64,000 bases of DNA from Pseudoneobacillus sp042683745 (GTDB taxonomy: Bacteria; Bacillota; Bacilli; Bacillales; Cytobacillaceae): positions 6,691-70,690 of the forward strand of contig NZ_JBHUJX010000004.1 in the NCBI RefSeq assembly GCF_042683745.1, given 5' to 3'. Of the stretch, positions 18,488 to 26,459 are shown one piece after another. The notes under the pieces were generated by a model. The model had not been told where the DNA came from, ran no database searches, and saw nothing but the letters and a program-made list of their open reading frames with translations. Within the stretch, counting starts at the first letter, position 1. Each line of letters begins with the position of its first letter. Both the position numbers and the translations under genes were made by a program.

Positions 18488-19639
18488 CTATTTCAATACC
18501 GAAAGACTCCATTTCCTTACATCTTTAGCGAAGGGAATAAGCCTTCTTTCCTTCGCCATTTTCCTAACGGGTTCTCCCTTATTAATAAATGGTTGTAACC
18601 CTTTTTGATCCAATCGAATGGTTGCTGCAATCGGAAACCTTAGTACGGCTTTCAAATCCTTTTCCTGAACCTCACTGTCTTTCCCGATTTTGTTCATGAT
18701 AATGGATGTTCTTGATAATAGCTCAATACCTAGTCTCACCGATAATTCTTCAAATTGCTTTAATACCTTTAATGAAGGGGTATTTGGTGTTAGAATATAA
18801 TAGATTCGATCCGACTCCTCCAATGCAGTCACCACCTGACTGCTCATATAAGAAGGCAGATCAACAATGACAAAGTCAAAGCTCCTTCGACATGTTCGCA
18901 GAAGCTTGGCGATAAATTCTTCCGTAATTGTTTCAGCCGTTTCGGCATCACAAGGACTAATCAGAACCTCGAGCTTAGAGCTTTCTAATTTTTGAGAAAC
19001 ATTTCGGATATGACTTTCATTCAGTTCATCAATCACGGGTGTCAAATCGGCAATGGAACGATTCGATTGAATCGATAATAATGTTTCAATTCCACCAAAC
19101 TGAAGATTCAAATCGATCAAGATCACTTCAGCAGTCGACTCAATTTTTAACGTTTGAGCAAGGGTCGATGCTAAGCATGATTTACCGCTGCCCCCATTTC
19201 CACTAAAAATCGTATAGATTTGTCCTCTCCCTCTCGTAAAAATCGAAAACGAATCATCCTTCTTTAACTTTTGAACTTCATAGTTTTTAAAAATGGTAGG
19301 GACACGGCTAATAAATAAACTGTGCTCCTCAGGGTAAACAAAAAACTCTGATGCCCCCGCCTTCGTCATATTCCGCAACTGGGTAAAATCAGAAGCTTTT
19401 GCGATAAAAATGACTAACGTAGATGGGCTAACTGATTTAATATATTGAATACTCTCGACAGCAATATCATTGCCAGGCTGAACAAAGATAACAATATCTT
19501 GTACATCTCTGTTTACCTCCCGTACGACTTCCCCAGGGTTAATTAGTTGTACGACATAACTACCAGATAACGAGTTTAATATTTGATTATGAATAACCTC
19601 ATCGTCACTGACTAATAAAATTTTTAGATTCGGCTCCAT
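18488..19639 (-). CDS. tadZ: TadZ/CpaE-like localisation ATPase
   Basis: The 383-residue protein has an N-terminal receiver-like domain (LKILLVSDDEV at the start). A ParA/MinD-like domain follows, whose P-loop reads GNGGSGKS (residues 147-154). The usual signature Lys of the deviant Walker motif is replaced by Asn, as is common in TadZ/CpaE, so ATPase activity may be weak. Family members position the Tad machine in the cell. It sits 13 bases before tadA. Confidence 0.9.
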   Translation of the reverse strand: MEPNLKILLVSDDEVIHNQILNSLSGSYVVQLINPGEVVREVNRDVQDIVIFVQPGNDIAVESIQYIKSVSPSTLVIFIAKASDFTQLRNMTKAGASEFFVYPEEHSLFISRVPTIFKNYEVQKLKKDDSFSIFTRGRGQIYTIFSGNGGSGKSCLASTLAQTLKIESTAEVILIDLNLQFGGIETLLSIQSNRSIADLTPVIDELNESHIRNVSQKLESSKLEVLISPCDAETAETITEEFIAKLLRTCRRSFDFVIVDLPSYMSSQVVTALEESDRIYYILTPNTPSLKVLKQFEELSVRLGIELLSRTSIIMNKIGKDSEVQEKDLKAVLRFPIAATIRLDQKGLQPFINKGEPVRKMAKERRLIPFAKDVRKWSLSVLK

Positions 19640-19653
19640 ACGCTTCCCTCTTA

Positions 19654-20277
19654 CTAGTTATTTGAGTTTTTCCCGACATTCGCTTTTAAGATTCTGATTT
19701 TGTCTGCATAGTTTTGGATATGAATAAGTTTAGGAGCATCCTCTAATTTAACTTCTAATGCCACCCCAGCAAATTGATCCCCGTTCCCCTGTGCAAAGGC
19801 TACAGGAACATCGCGCATAAATATTTCAGTCTTAGGCTCACCTTTTTCTTCCTTCGATATGACAATATCCACTCGATCTAACGCTTCAATGACTTGATCA
19901 AACTGGACCTTTTCAGAAGGATACATTGCCACTAGACGATTGTTTTCCTCTCGAAGATTGGAGAAGGGCTTAAGCATGTTTTTTGTGATAATTTCATCTT
20001 TTGAAAGTGGAACAACGAGAACCATATTAACTAATTCATCTTTGTTTGTGATATGGGCTGGATTTTTAAATTTATTTGGGATCTCCATCGTCGTAATCTG
20101 ATTCTCCTGAATCAGTGATCTTACAGGGATATTCCCCTTTGCGATATAAATTTTTGTCATTCCCCCGAGCTCAGCATTGAGATCTCTTACCTTCTCATAG
20201 ACTAAGTATCCTGCTACTAAAGCTAATACAAACGCAAGTAGTAAAAATATCGCCGCTCTCTTTTTCGACTCTAACAT
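19654..20277 (-). CDS. cpaB: CpaB/RcpC-like SAF-domain protein
   Basis: The 207-residue protein has an N-terminal membrane anchor (about residues 8-26) and an extracytoplasmic SAF-like domain (IYIAKGNIPVRSLIQENQIT, then VVPLSKDEIITKNML). In Gram-negative Tad systems CpaB acts with the secretin. This organism has no outer membrane, so its job here is unclear and may concern the cell wall passage. It is the first recognisable gene of the Tad operon, with GGAGAG before the ATG. Confidence 0.88.
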   Translation of the reverse strand: MLESKKRAAIFLLLAFVLALVAGYLVYEKVRDLNAELGGMTKIYIAKGNIPVRSLIQENQITTMEIPNKFKNPAHITNKDELVNMVLVVPLSKDEIITKNMLKPFSNLREENNRLVAMYPSEKVQFDQVIEALDRVDIVISKEEKGEPKTEIFMRDVPVAFAQGNGDQFAGVALEVKLEDAPKLIHIQNYADKIRILKANVGKNSNN

Positions 20278-20784
20278 TGGCGCATCTTCTCTCCTAAATT
20301 AGGTATTTTTATCCGGAATGAACGGTTAATAAGACCCCCACCTGACTTTATATGTATAAAAAGTAGTCAGAAAACATTCTCCTACTTTTTACCTTATTTC
20401 AAAATGCTACGCCCATAATTTTGAAATTCTACATGAAATTTCTATTATCTATTTACTATCATGTGTTCACATTCCCGTCAATTTCGCCTCTAAGAAATGT
20501 CAAATCTTGTCTGTAATTAAATGACTAGTAATCTCTCAATCCTAGGATAATACCGTAGGGGAAATTACCCATTTTTGAATTTAGTTTTAAAGTTTTCATT
20601 GTTCCTAATATTTGTGGGACAACCATTTTTGGAAATTTATAGTTATTAAGAACGATTTTTTACATTTTTAGCTGATTACAAACTGAATATGGCATTTTGT
20701 CGAATCCTGTTTGCAAAAAATCCATTCATAAATGTATACAACCACTAATAAATTGATAGTAGGTAAAATGGAAAGGGTGAGATT
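20278..20784. other. Divergent intergenic region upstream of the Tad operon
   Basis: About 500 bases without a credible gene separate cpaB (minus) from a 46-aa ORF (plus). It should hold the promoter of the Tad operon, but no single sigma-A pair stands out. A short inverted repeat is seen near 20436-20455. A perfect Spo0A-box-like sequence (TTTGTCGAA) occurs at 20696-20704, 81 bases before the small ORF. Confidence 0.5.
20696..20704 (+). promoter_or_regulatory. Candidate Spo0A box
   Basis: TTTGTCGAA matches the consensus 0A box exactly. It lies upstream of the small Cys-rich ORF starting at 20785. A 9-base match can arise by chance, so control by Spo0A is only inferred. Confidence 0.4.
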
Positions 20785-20925
20785 ATGAGCGAGTTTATTT
20801 GCTGTGATTGCTGTGGAGAATTATCAAGTTTTGACGATACTGCCTATATTAATGACAATCCAATCTGTCCGACTTGCTATGACAGATTAGGAAGTCTATT
20901 ACAGCCGCTTGAGGAAAAAGGGTAA
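20785..20925 (+). CDS. 46-aa Cys-rich putative zinc-binding protein
   Basis: This short protein starts MSEFICCDCCGEL and ends with a CPTCY segment, giving a C-x2-C ... C-x2-C zinc-ribbon-like arrangement. GGGTGAGATT precedes the ATG, the same unusual Shine-Dalgarno layout used by the next small ORF. A weak terminator follows. It may be a small regulatory or anti-sigma-like protein, but nothing specific is recognised. Confidence 0.65.
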   Translation: MSEFICCDCCGELSSFDDTAYINDNPICPTCYDRLGSLLQPLEEKG

Positions 20926-20950
20926 TGAGCACTTTTTTAACGTAAAAAAA

Positions 20951-20981
20951 TCCTGAAATATCAGGACAATCTAGTTTTTTT
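20951..20981 (+). terminator. Weak terminator after the 46-aa ORF
   Basis: A 6-bp stem TCCTGA/TCAGGA (20951-20956 with 20961-20966) has a 4-base loop. A run of seven T begins about 10 bases later. The gap before the T run makes it weak. Confidence 0.4.
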
Positions 20982-21067
20982 AAAAAAATATGCTTTTAGT
21001 TATATTTTCTGCTGAATCAGGGTGATTTTGAAAGTAAACAGGAGAAATTCTACATATAAACAGGAAA

Positions 21068-21076
21068 TTCGACAAA
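21068..21076 (-). promoter_or_regulatory. Candidate Spo0A box upstream of 47-aa ORF
   Basis: TTTGTCGAA is present in perfect form on the minus strand, 65 bases before the start of the small ORF at 21142. A second small ORF 0.4 kb away has the same arrangement. Regulation is inferred. Confidence 0.35.
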
Positions 21077-21141
21077 ATCACGATTTTTCATCCTGTATTA
21101 TAATTAATCACACGATCGAAAACTCCAAAGAGGGTGAGACC

Positions 21142-21285
21142 ATGGACACAAAAGAAGAAGTTATTTATGAGGGCAAACTCTATACGGTATACTATAAATA
21201 CGTTTCTGGATATTTAGAAATAAAAGCAAATGATGGTTTGTTTAATATAAAATTAGTGCATGAGAGAGATGTTGAATATATATAA
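21142..21285 (+). CDS. 47-aa conserved-looking hypothetical protein
   Basis: The start ATG 21142 has GAGGGTGAGACC upstream. An in-frame start 120 bases earlier lacks a ribosome binding site. The protein is acidic and beta-rich (EEVIYEGKLYTVYYKYVSG) with no recognised domain. A strong terminator lies 2 bases past the stop, supporting a real gene. Confidence 0.6.
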   Translation: MDTKEEVIYEGKLYTVYYKYVSGYLEIKANDGLFNIKLVHERDVEYI

Positions 21286-21286
21286 G

Positions 21287-21310
21287 CCCTTCTTAGTAGA
21301 AGGGTTTTTT
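21287..21310 (+). terminator. Terminator after the 47-aa ORF
   Basis: A perfect 7-bp stem CCCTTCT/AGAAGGG (21287-21293 with 21298-21304) has a 4-base loop and is followed by six T. Confidence 0.9.
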
Positions 21311-21568
21311 GTTTGGGTAAATTGTGGATGATTTAAGGTGCTGTGTATTAATAACTTGGAGGAAAAATTATAAAATGCCTAATATAGAATATGACCGCTC
21401 TTATGTAAGAAGGCCATTTTAAAAGAATTATTTAACCTTCCACTCCAACCAAGGATTTTTAAAAGTTTTGTATAACTGAATTATTTTCTTCATTAAGGCA
21501 GGGATTTTATATTCAATAACTGAAATTAAACATGAGTGATACAAATAAGAAATGGGGAAGAAAGTTTA

Positions 21569-22411
21569 ATGAATCAAATACTAGAGATAGGTCATTTATG
21601 TCGTATAGATGATAACGGAGATATTGTTAATGAATCTGATATTCATAAAGTACAAAATTTGTTTATGGAACCGATTCACTGCATTAAAGAATATTGTTTG
21701 TCCTTTTTACCTAACGATATTCATAGTATCTACATCAGAGGCTCTGTACCAAGAGGACTAGGAATAGAAGGTATTTCTGATTTAGATTGTATAATTATTA
21801 CTCATTCTAGCCCTAAGAGTCTAGATTTGAACTGGGTGGAAAAAGCTGAAAAAGAAATCAATAATAGATGCAGCTCTATAAATGGAGTGGAGCTAAGTTT
21901 TCATTCTCTACTGGAAGCTACAGAATCAAAATACTTTTCGATTATTCCTTTTATGTTAAAGACACACAGCATTTGCCTTTATGGAGAGGATCTAAGCTCA
22001 AGTCTCCCTAACTATAAAGCTAATCTTCCATTAGCTAATGATCACATTATTAAAATAAAATCCCAAATTCAACGTGCAAAAAGGGATTTAGATGGAAATC
22101 AAGATATTGAAGATATCAAAGATTGTTGTGTGTGGATTATGAAATTAATGATCAGATGTGGATTGGCATTAGTCATTGTGGATGAAAAAACATATACACG
22201 GGACCTGTATCCAGCGTACCAACTGTTCTCAAAGCATTATCCTCAAAAAGAAAAGCATATGCGAAAAGCACTGGAATTTGCGGTGAACCCTTCTTCAAAT
22301 CCAATAGAATTATTACATTTTCTAAATGATTTTGGTGATTGGTTGAACCTAGAAGCTGAAGAATGGATGATTGACCATAATCCTGACAGAATAGAGCAAT
22401 TATTCATTTAG
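21569..22411 (+). CDS. Nucleotidyltransferase-fold protein (minimal/aminoglycoside type)
   Basis: The start ATG 21569 has GGGGAAG 8 bases upstream. The 280-residue protein has the pol-beta nucleotidyltransferase signature IRGSVPRGLG followed by DLDCI (Gly-Ser and Asp-x-Asp near residues 58-75). A helical C-terminal half follows, as in aminoglycoside adenylyltransferase-like proteins. It could transfer a nucleotide to a small molecule or protein. Whether it confers resistance cannot be told. A terminator follows the stop. Confidence 0.75.
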   Translation: MNQILEIGHLCRIDDNGDIVNESDIHKVQNLFMEPIHCIKEYCLSFLPNDIHSIYIRGSVPRGLGIEGISDLDCIIITHSSPKSLDLNWVEKAEKEINNRCSSINGVELSFHSLLEATESKYFSIIPFMLKTHSICLYGEDLSSSLPNYKANLPLANDHIIKIKSQIQRAKRDLDGNQDIEDIKDCCVWIMKLMIRCGLALVIVDEKTYTRDLYPAYQLFSKHYPQKEKHMRKALEFAVNPSSNPIELLHFLNDFGDWLNLEAEEWMIDHNPDRIEQLFI

Positions 22412-22443
22412 TTGTTTATTCAATGAATGAAAATACAAAGTAT

Positions 22444-22462
22444 AAAGCCCTCAAAGGGCTTT
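22444..22462 (+). terminator. Terminator shared by convergent nucleotidyltransferase and lysozyme genes
   Basis: An 8-bp stem AAAGCCCT/AGGGCTTT with a 3-base loop is followed by T-rich sequence on the plus strand. It lies between convergent stops at 22411 and 22466. The minus-strand tail is poorer in T. Confidence 0.75.
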
Positions 22463-22465
22463 TTC

Positions 22466-23296
22466 TTATGCCTCCTGAACGTAGACCGTCCAGCCAAAGG
22501 CTTTTCTTATATTAGCGGCGCGCTCTTCAGCAGCTTCTTTTCCCTTAAATGTACCTGTTACTAAACGATAATCGGTATCTATTTTCTCGTAAATAATCCA
22601 TTTGTATTTCTGCTGAATTCGTTTCTTGCCAGCTGCTAAATTAGATTTATTCCCAAAGTTCCCTGTTACTAATCGGTAAAGATCTGAATCACCTGAGCTA
22701 GCCTTGCTTACTTCTCTTGTATTGGAGAACTCTCTGTAAGCTATATTCATATCGACATTTCCTTTAATCCCAGAAACTTTTCCAGAGTCTGTATGCTGCC
22801 ATATATCTGCATTTCTTCCTAAAGTATTATTATACCGTGCTACCCATAGCGGATATCCTTCTAACATCGATTCGTCTAGTTGATTTTCTAAAAAAGATTT
22901 ACCTGTATAAAGCATCGGTGTATAGCCTGCATTCTTAATCATATCCAAGAATGCAATGGCAGCAGATGTCAATGTAGCTTTTGATGCTTGCCCTTTATTC
23001 ACCTCTAAATCTAAAACAGCTGGATAATCTAGTGTAATTCCTTTAATTGATTGTAGGAAATAAGCAGCTTCTACCCTTGCCTGTGCAACGGTAGAGAATT
23101 GGGCGTAATGGTATGCACCAACCTTTATACCAGCTGCCTGAGCCAATGGCGCATTTTCTTTGAAATACGATAGTCTTGAATAGCTTGTTCCCTCGGTCGC
23201 TTTAATGAAAACGAATTTCACTCCATCAGCTGCTACCTTTACCCAGTCGATCTCTCCATTCCAATGTGAAACGTCAATGCCTTTCATTTCAACCAT
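22466..23296 (-). CDS. GH25 lysozyme (muramidase) with C-terminal SPOR-like repeats
   Basis: The 276-residue protein begins MVEMKGIDVSHWNGEIDW, the classical GH25 start. Acidic catalytic-region motifs are FIKATEG and VLDLEVNKG. The C-terminal ~75 residues hold two SPOR-like units (each with YRLVTGxF), likely binding denuded peptidoglycan. No signal peptide is visible, so it may be released by lysis, act during sporulation, or be a prophage-type endolysin. ATG 23296 has GGAGAG 6 bases upstream. Confidence 0.9.
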   Translation of the reverse strand: MVEMKGIDVSHWNGEIDWVKVAADGVKFVFIKATEGTSYSRLSYFKENAPLAQAAGIKVGAYHYAQFSTVAQARVEAAYFLQSIKGITLDYPAVLDLEVNKGQASKATLTSAAIAFLDMIKNAGYTPMLYTGKSFLENQLDESMLEGYPLWVARYNNTLGRNADIWQHTDSGKVSGIKGNVDMNIAYREFSNTREVSKASSGDSDLYRLVTGNFGNKSNLAAGKKRIQQKYKWIIYEKIDTDYRLVTGTFKGKEAAEERAANIRKAFGWTVYVQEA

Positions 23297-23564
23297 GAAC
23301 ACCTCTCCTTTTTTTATTTATACTATGAATCATTATTCATTTTAGACAGCCTATTTCAATCCTTCTCTTTCCAATGCATTTTTTGCCTTCAAGATTTTGA
23401 AATTTCGTCTGTGCAGAATGTGTGCCTTCACGTAACATAAAGAATGTAAAAAAGCTTGCAGAAACTACAACTAAATATGTAGATTATTTCATTCTTTAGG
23501 CCATCATTAATATTCTAATACACATGCTATCCTTTTTTTATAAAAGGGCTAAGAGGTGGTTTAA

Positions 23565-24023
23565 ATGATTAAAGGTCTATATGAAGCACATTTACCAGTA
23601 AGTGATATGAATGCATCCATTAAGTTTTACGAAAAGTTGGGTTTAACAATAGCAAATAAGGGTGAAACAGTATCATTTATGTGGATTGAAAAAGGCAAGA
23701 GTTGGATAGGATTGTGGGAATCAAAAGAAGTACATACTCCTTATCATCCTTCATTAAGGCATATAGCTTTTCACGTGGACCTTGAAGATATGATTGCAGC
23801 AAATGAATGGCTAAAGTCAAAAAACATCAGCGTGAGAGAAGATTTTGGTTTTAAACCAGAAAGACAACCATTAGTGTTAAATAATAATCCCCATGCTCAT
23901 GCAGCTATATATTTTGATGACCCAGATGGAAATTCATTAGAACTTATTACACCACTTAGATTGGATGTAAATGATTCATTTGAAAAAATGGAACTAAAAG
24001 ATTGGTTGAAATTAAAAAAATAA
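23565..24023 (+). CDS. VOC-superfamily (glyoxalase/bleomycin-resistance-like) protein
   Basis: The 152-residue protein is a single vicinal-oxygen-chelate domain. It starts with LPVSDMNASIKFYEKLGL. Metal-ligand-like residues are H and E in the RHIAFHV and DPDGNSLELI segments. AGAGGTGG precedes the ATG. Such proteins are metal-dependent lyases, dioxygenases or thiol transferases. The substrate is not predictable. Confidence 0.85.
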   Translation: MIKGLYEAHLPVSDMNASIKFYEKLGLTIANKGETVSFMWIEKGKSWIGLWESKEVHTPYHPSLRHIAFHVDLEDMIAANEWLKSKNISVREDFGFKPERQPLVLNNNPHAHAAIYFDDPDGNSLELITPLRLDVNDSFEKMELKDWLKLKK

Positions 24024-24261
24024 TTTAATTCTATTTAATAGTGGCTTTTAACTCTGATTGATTATTGTTTTTTCATATTCTCTCTCCCTAATTGGTAATC
24101 AATAAGAATGATAATTTTGATAATCCGATGTAATTTCGTTTTGTAAATCATCGTTGATTTTGAAGGCAGCATCCTTATATCAAATAACAATGTTACTGGG
24201 ATGTTGTTTATCACGATATGGAAACGACCATGAAAATCTTTATTCATGTCACTGATAAAAT

Positions 24262-24310
24262 GAAAAAGAATGCTACCATAAAGATTAATACCCCTTACGG
24301 TAGCATTCTT
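24262..24310 (-). terminator. Terminator of the PLP decarboxylase gene
   Basis: A perfect 12-bp stem (24266-24277 with 24299-24310) is followed on the minus strand by a T-rich tail. It lies about 140 bases beyond the decarboxylase stop. A short ORF within 24062-24247 is not supported. Confidence 0.75.
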
Positions 24311-24449
24311 AATTTTAAAGCCAATGCTTTCTTTGAATAAATTTAAGTAATTTAATGATACGACTTTAGGAGGGAAGATTGGATATTATAAAACAACAAA
24401 ATACATCTAAAAAAGTACCCAACCTACTGATTTATCCTTTTTTGCCTCT

Positions 24450-26099
24450 TCAGGATCCTACAATTATATTATTACTACTTCTCATTTTCAGAAAAAATTC
24501 TAGGTGTTCTTTTAAAAATCCAACATAGCGGTCGACCTCTTCTATTGTTGAGTATGGCGAGATTGTAAAAAATTTATGCGCAAAAACGGATATTCGCTTG
24601 TTTGAGTTTGCTGCTTCCACGAGACACTGCTTTTTTGTATTTCCAAAGAAAACAGTATCTCGCTCGGCACCAATTATCTCAGCAAACTCATCATTAAACT
24701 GATTAATTTCCGTCAATTCTTCTATGGTTAAAAGTCCGTTCAACTCATCGCTCCATTTTGTTTTTTCAGGATAAAAACGGAATGTTGTAATCGGAGAAAC
24801 CTCATTCGTGATCACCACATTCGAAACTTCTTTCGCCAACGTCTCTCTAAACACAATATTGACACGAATATAGTTAGCTAAAAGCTCTTGATAGCCTTCC
24901 ATTCCAAATGCTAATAAAGACGCATAAATTGCCAAAGCACTTCCCATCCGCGAGCATTCGAGTGTGTAGCCTGTATGATAGCTACCATAACCGCGATTCC
25001 CTACATAAGGTGTTTCCACTGCATCTAAATCAACATATTTAAGATTCTCTCTGTTTTTGATCAAAAATAAACTCGTAATATATGGCGTTTGTCCAAGCTT
25101 ATGGAAATCAAAGACCATACTATCTGCAAGCTTAATATGTTTAAATTTCTGCTGATAGGATTTCAAGACCTCATTTACGTTGTCATCAAATAGTAGAGGA
25201 TTGCTTTCAAAGTCGTAATGATTAAAGAAAGTATACATCCCCCCCATAGCAGAATCTGCATGGATATAGATTGGAAATATACCATATGTGCGTTCCAATT
25301 CTTCCGCTATACGCTTAATTCCTTCAATGTCATCAACCCCAAATGTATCAGTAGTTCCCATTGTGGCAAGGACATAAAGAGGAACGCCGCCTTTTGCAAT
25401 AACATACTCCATTTTTTCTTTTAAATCTTCTAGATTCATAGAATGATCGGCATTAGCTTTCACACGCATCATGTTTTCTACGCCAATCCCAGTTGCCTCA
25501 ACGGATTTATACAGACTGTAGTGTGATAGCTCTGAACAGAAGCAATAGAGATTTTGCGGTACACCCTTTAGATTAGAGGACGGCGCGTAACGGGCAATGG
25601 CAAGTCGTAAAGAATGAAAGACAGCCCCTTGTCCACCCCAAGTTGTATATCCTGCACTGATGCTTTCATCGTATCCGATTAATTTGGATAGCATAGCAGT
25701 TACTTCGATTTCTGCTGTGGCCGCTGCTGGCCCTTCCACATCCCAAAGATTGTTCCCATTGACTAGTACCATGACTAAATTCCCGATGATACTGGCTATA
25801 TTCGGAAGAGGTGCTGCATTGGCTACATAGTTTCGATTGACATATCGGTGTCCTTCTACTAATTTTAGAAGCTCATGAATCACTTCCTCCATCGCCTTAC
25901 CCGTTTTCGGAACATCAGCCTTTTGAATGACACGATTATAGTAATCCTCTGTGTACTCAGGCATTTCTCCAAGCGTTAATTGGTTAGGATCCTTTAATTC
26001 ATCTATTTTCGTTAAAATCGTCCTAAAGTACGACAATAATTCCTCTCTTTGAAAGTCATTCCCATCCATACTAGGAAATAATTTTTGTAACTCCTTCAT
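24450..26099 (-). CDS. Group II PLP-dependent decarboxylase (glutamate/aspartate/aromatic type)
   Basis: The 549-residue protein belongs to the PLP fold-type I decarboxylases. It has HADSAMGG (cofactor-binding Asp region) and DFHKLGQTPY, where the Lys should form the Schiff base. Length and motifs fit glutamate, aspartate or tyrosine decarboxylase relatives. The substrate cannot be fixed. The ATG at 26099 has AGGAGGG upstream. A longer frame from 26165 would run through a terminator hairpin and is rejected. The leader carries a c-di-GMP-I riboswitch and a terminator, so expression is very likely controlled by c-di-GMP. Confidence 0.88.
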   Translation of the reverse strand: MKELQKLFPSMDGNDFQREELLSYFRTILTKIDELKDPNQLTLGEMPEYTEDYYNRVIQKADVPKTGKAMEEVIHELLKLVEGHRYVNRNYVANAAPLPNIASIIGNLVMVLVNGNNLWDVEGPAAATAEIEVTAMLSKLIGYDESISAGYTTWGGQGAVFHSLRLAIARYAPSSNLKGVPQNLYCFCSELSHYSLYKSVEATGIGVENMMRVKANADHSMNLEDLKEKMEYVIAKGGVPLYVLATMGTTDTFGVDDIEGIKRIAEELERTYGIFPIYIHADSAMGGMYTFFNHYDFESNPLLFDDNVNEVLKSYQQKFKHIKLADSMVFDFHKLGQTPYITSLFLIKNRENLKYVDLDAVETPYVGNRGYGSYHTGYTLECSRMGSALAIYASLLAFGMEGYQELLANYIRVNIVFRETLAKEVSNVVITNEVSPITTFRFYPEKTKWSDELNGLLTIEELTEINQFNDEFAEIIGAERDTVFFGNTKKQCLVEAANSNKRISVFAHKFFTISPYSTIEEVDRYVGFLKEHLEFFLKMRSSNNIIVGS

Positions 26100-26139
26100 T
26101 GTTTTCCCTCCTTGATTCTTACTTTTGACAATATCAGAC

Positions 26140-26163
26140 AAAAAAAAGTCCACACAGGTGGAC
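26140..26163 (-). terminator. Intrinsic terminator in the riboswitch leader of the PLP decarboxylase
   Basis: A 6-bp stem GTCCAC/GTGGAC (26148-26153 with 26158-26163) has a 4-base loop and is followed on the minus strand by eight T. It lies between the c-di-GMP aptamer and the start codon, the expected place for an expression platform. Confidence 0.85.
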
Positions 26164-26205
26164 ATAGAAAAGCAATTATTGCCTCATTAAGTAAATATCC
26201 AACCT

Positions 26206-26284
26206 TTTCGGCAACCCGGCTGCCATAGAAATATTTCTTTAGGCCCGTAGCTTTGCGTCCCCAACTTTCAATGGGTTTGCTATT
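26206..26284 (-). ncRNA. c-di-GMP-I (GEMM-I) riboswitch upstream of PLP decarboxylase
   Basis: On the minus strand the aptamer shows the class-I hallmarks in order: GCAAACC, a GAAA tetraloop hairpin, GGACGCAAAGCTACGGGCC, and ATGGCAGCCGGGTTGCC closing the outer helix. It is followed by a terminator and then the decarboxylase start. Genes under this riboswitch respond to cyclic di-GMP. Confidence 0.93.
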
Positions 26285-26459
26285 ATCGTAGGAATATTGA
26301 AAAATTCTTTTATACTAATGTTTTTCCCCTTGTAAAATACTAATTTGAGCATTATTAAGATATTTTCAGGTATATAACATTATAAAAATGAAGTTCCCAC
26401 CAGTCGGATCGACCTTTAAAAAAAACTTGTATCATTATAAATCAACAAGGTGAATGCAT

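Noticed and set aside
21375..21422. 15-codon ORF with a strong GGAGG site (MPNIEYDRSYVRRPF)
   Set aside because: The site is well placed but the peptide is too short to support; could be a truncated gene start or a leader.
24062..24247. 61-codon minus-strand ORF
   Set aside because: No ribosome binding site; lies in the 3' region of the decarboxylase transcript between the VOC gene and the terminator.
26140..26290. Extended N-terminus of the decarboxylase from ATG 26165
   Set aside because: The extra codons are the riboswitch terminator hairpin and its T run; ATG 26099 has the proper site.
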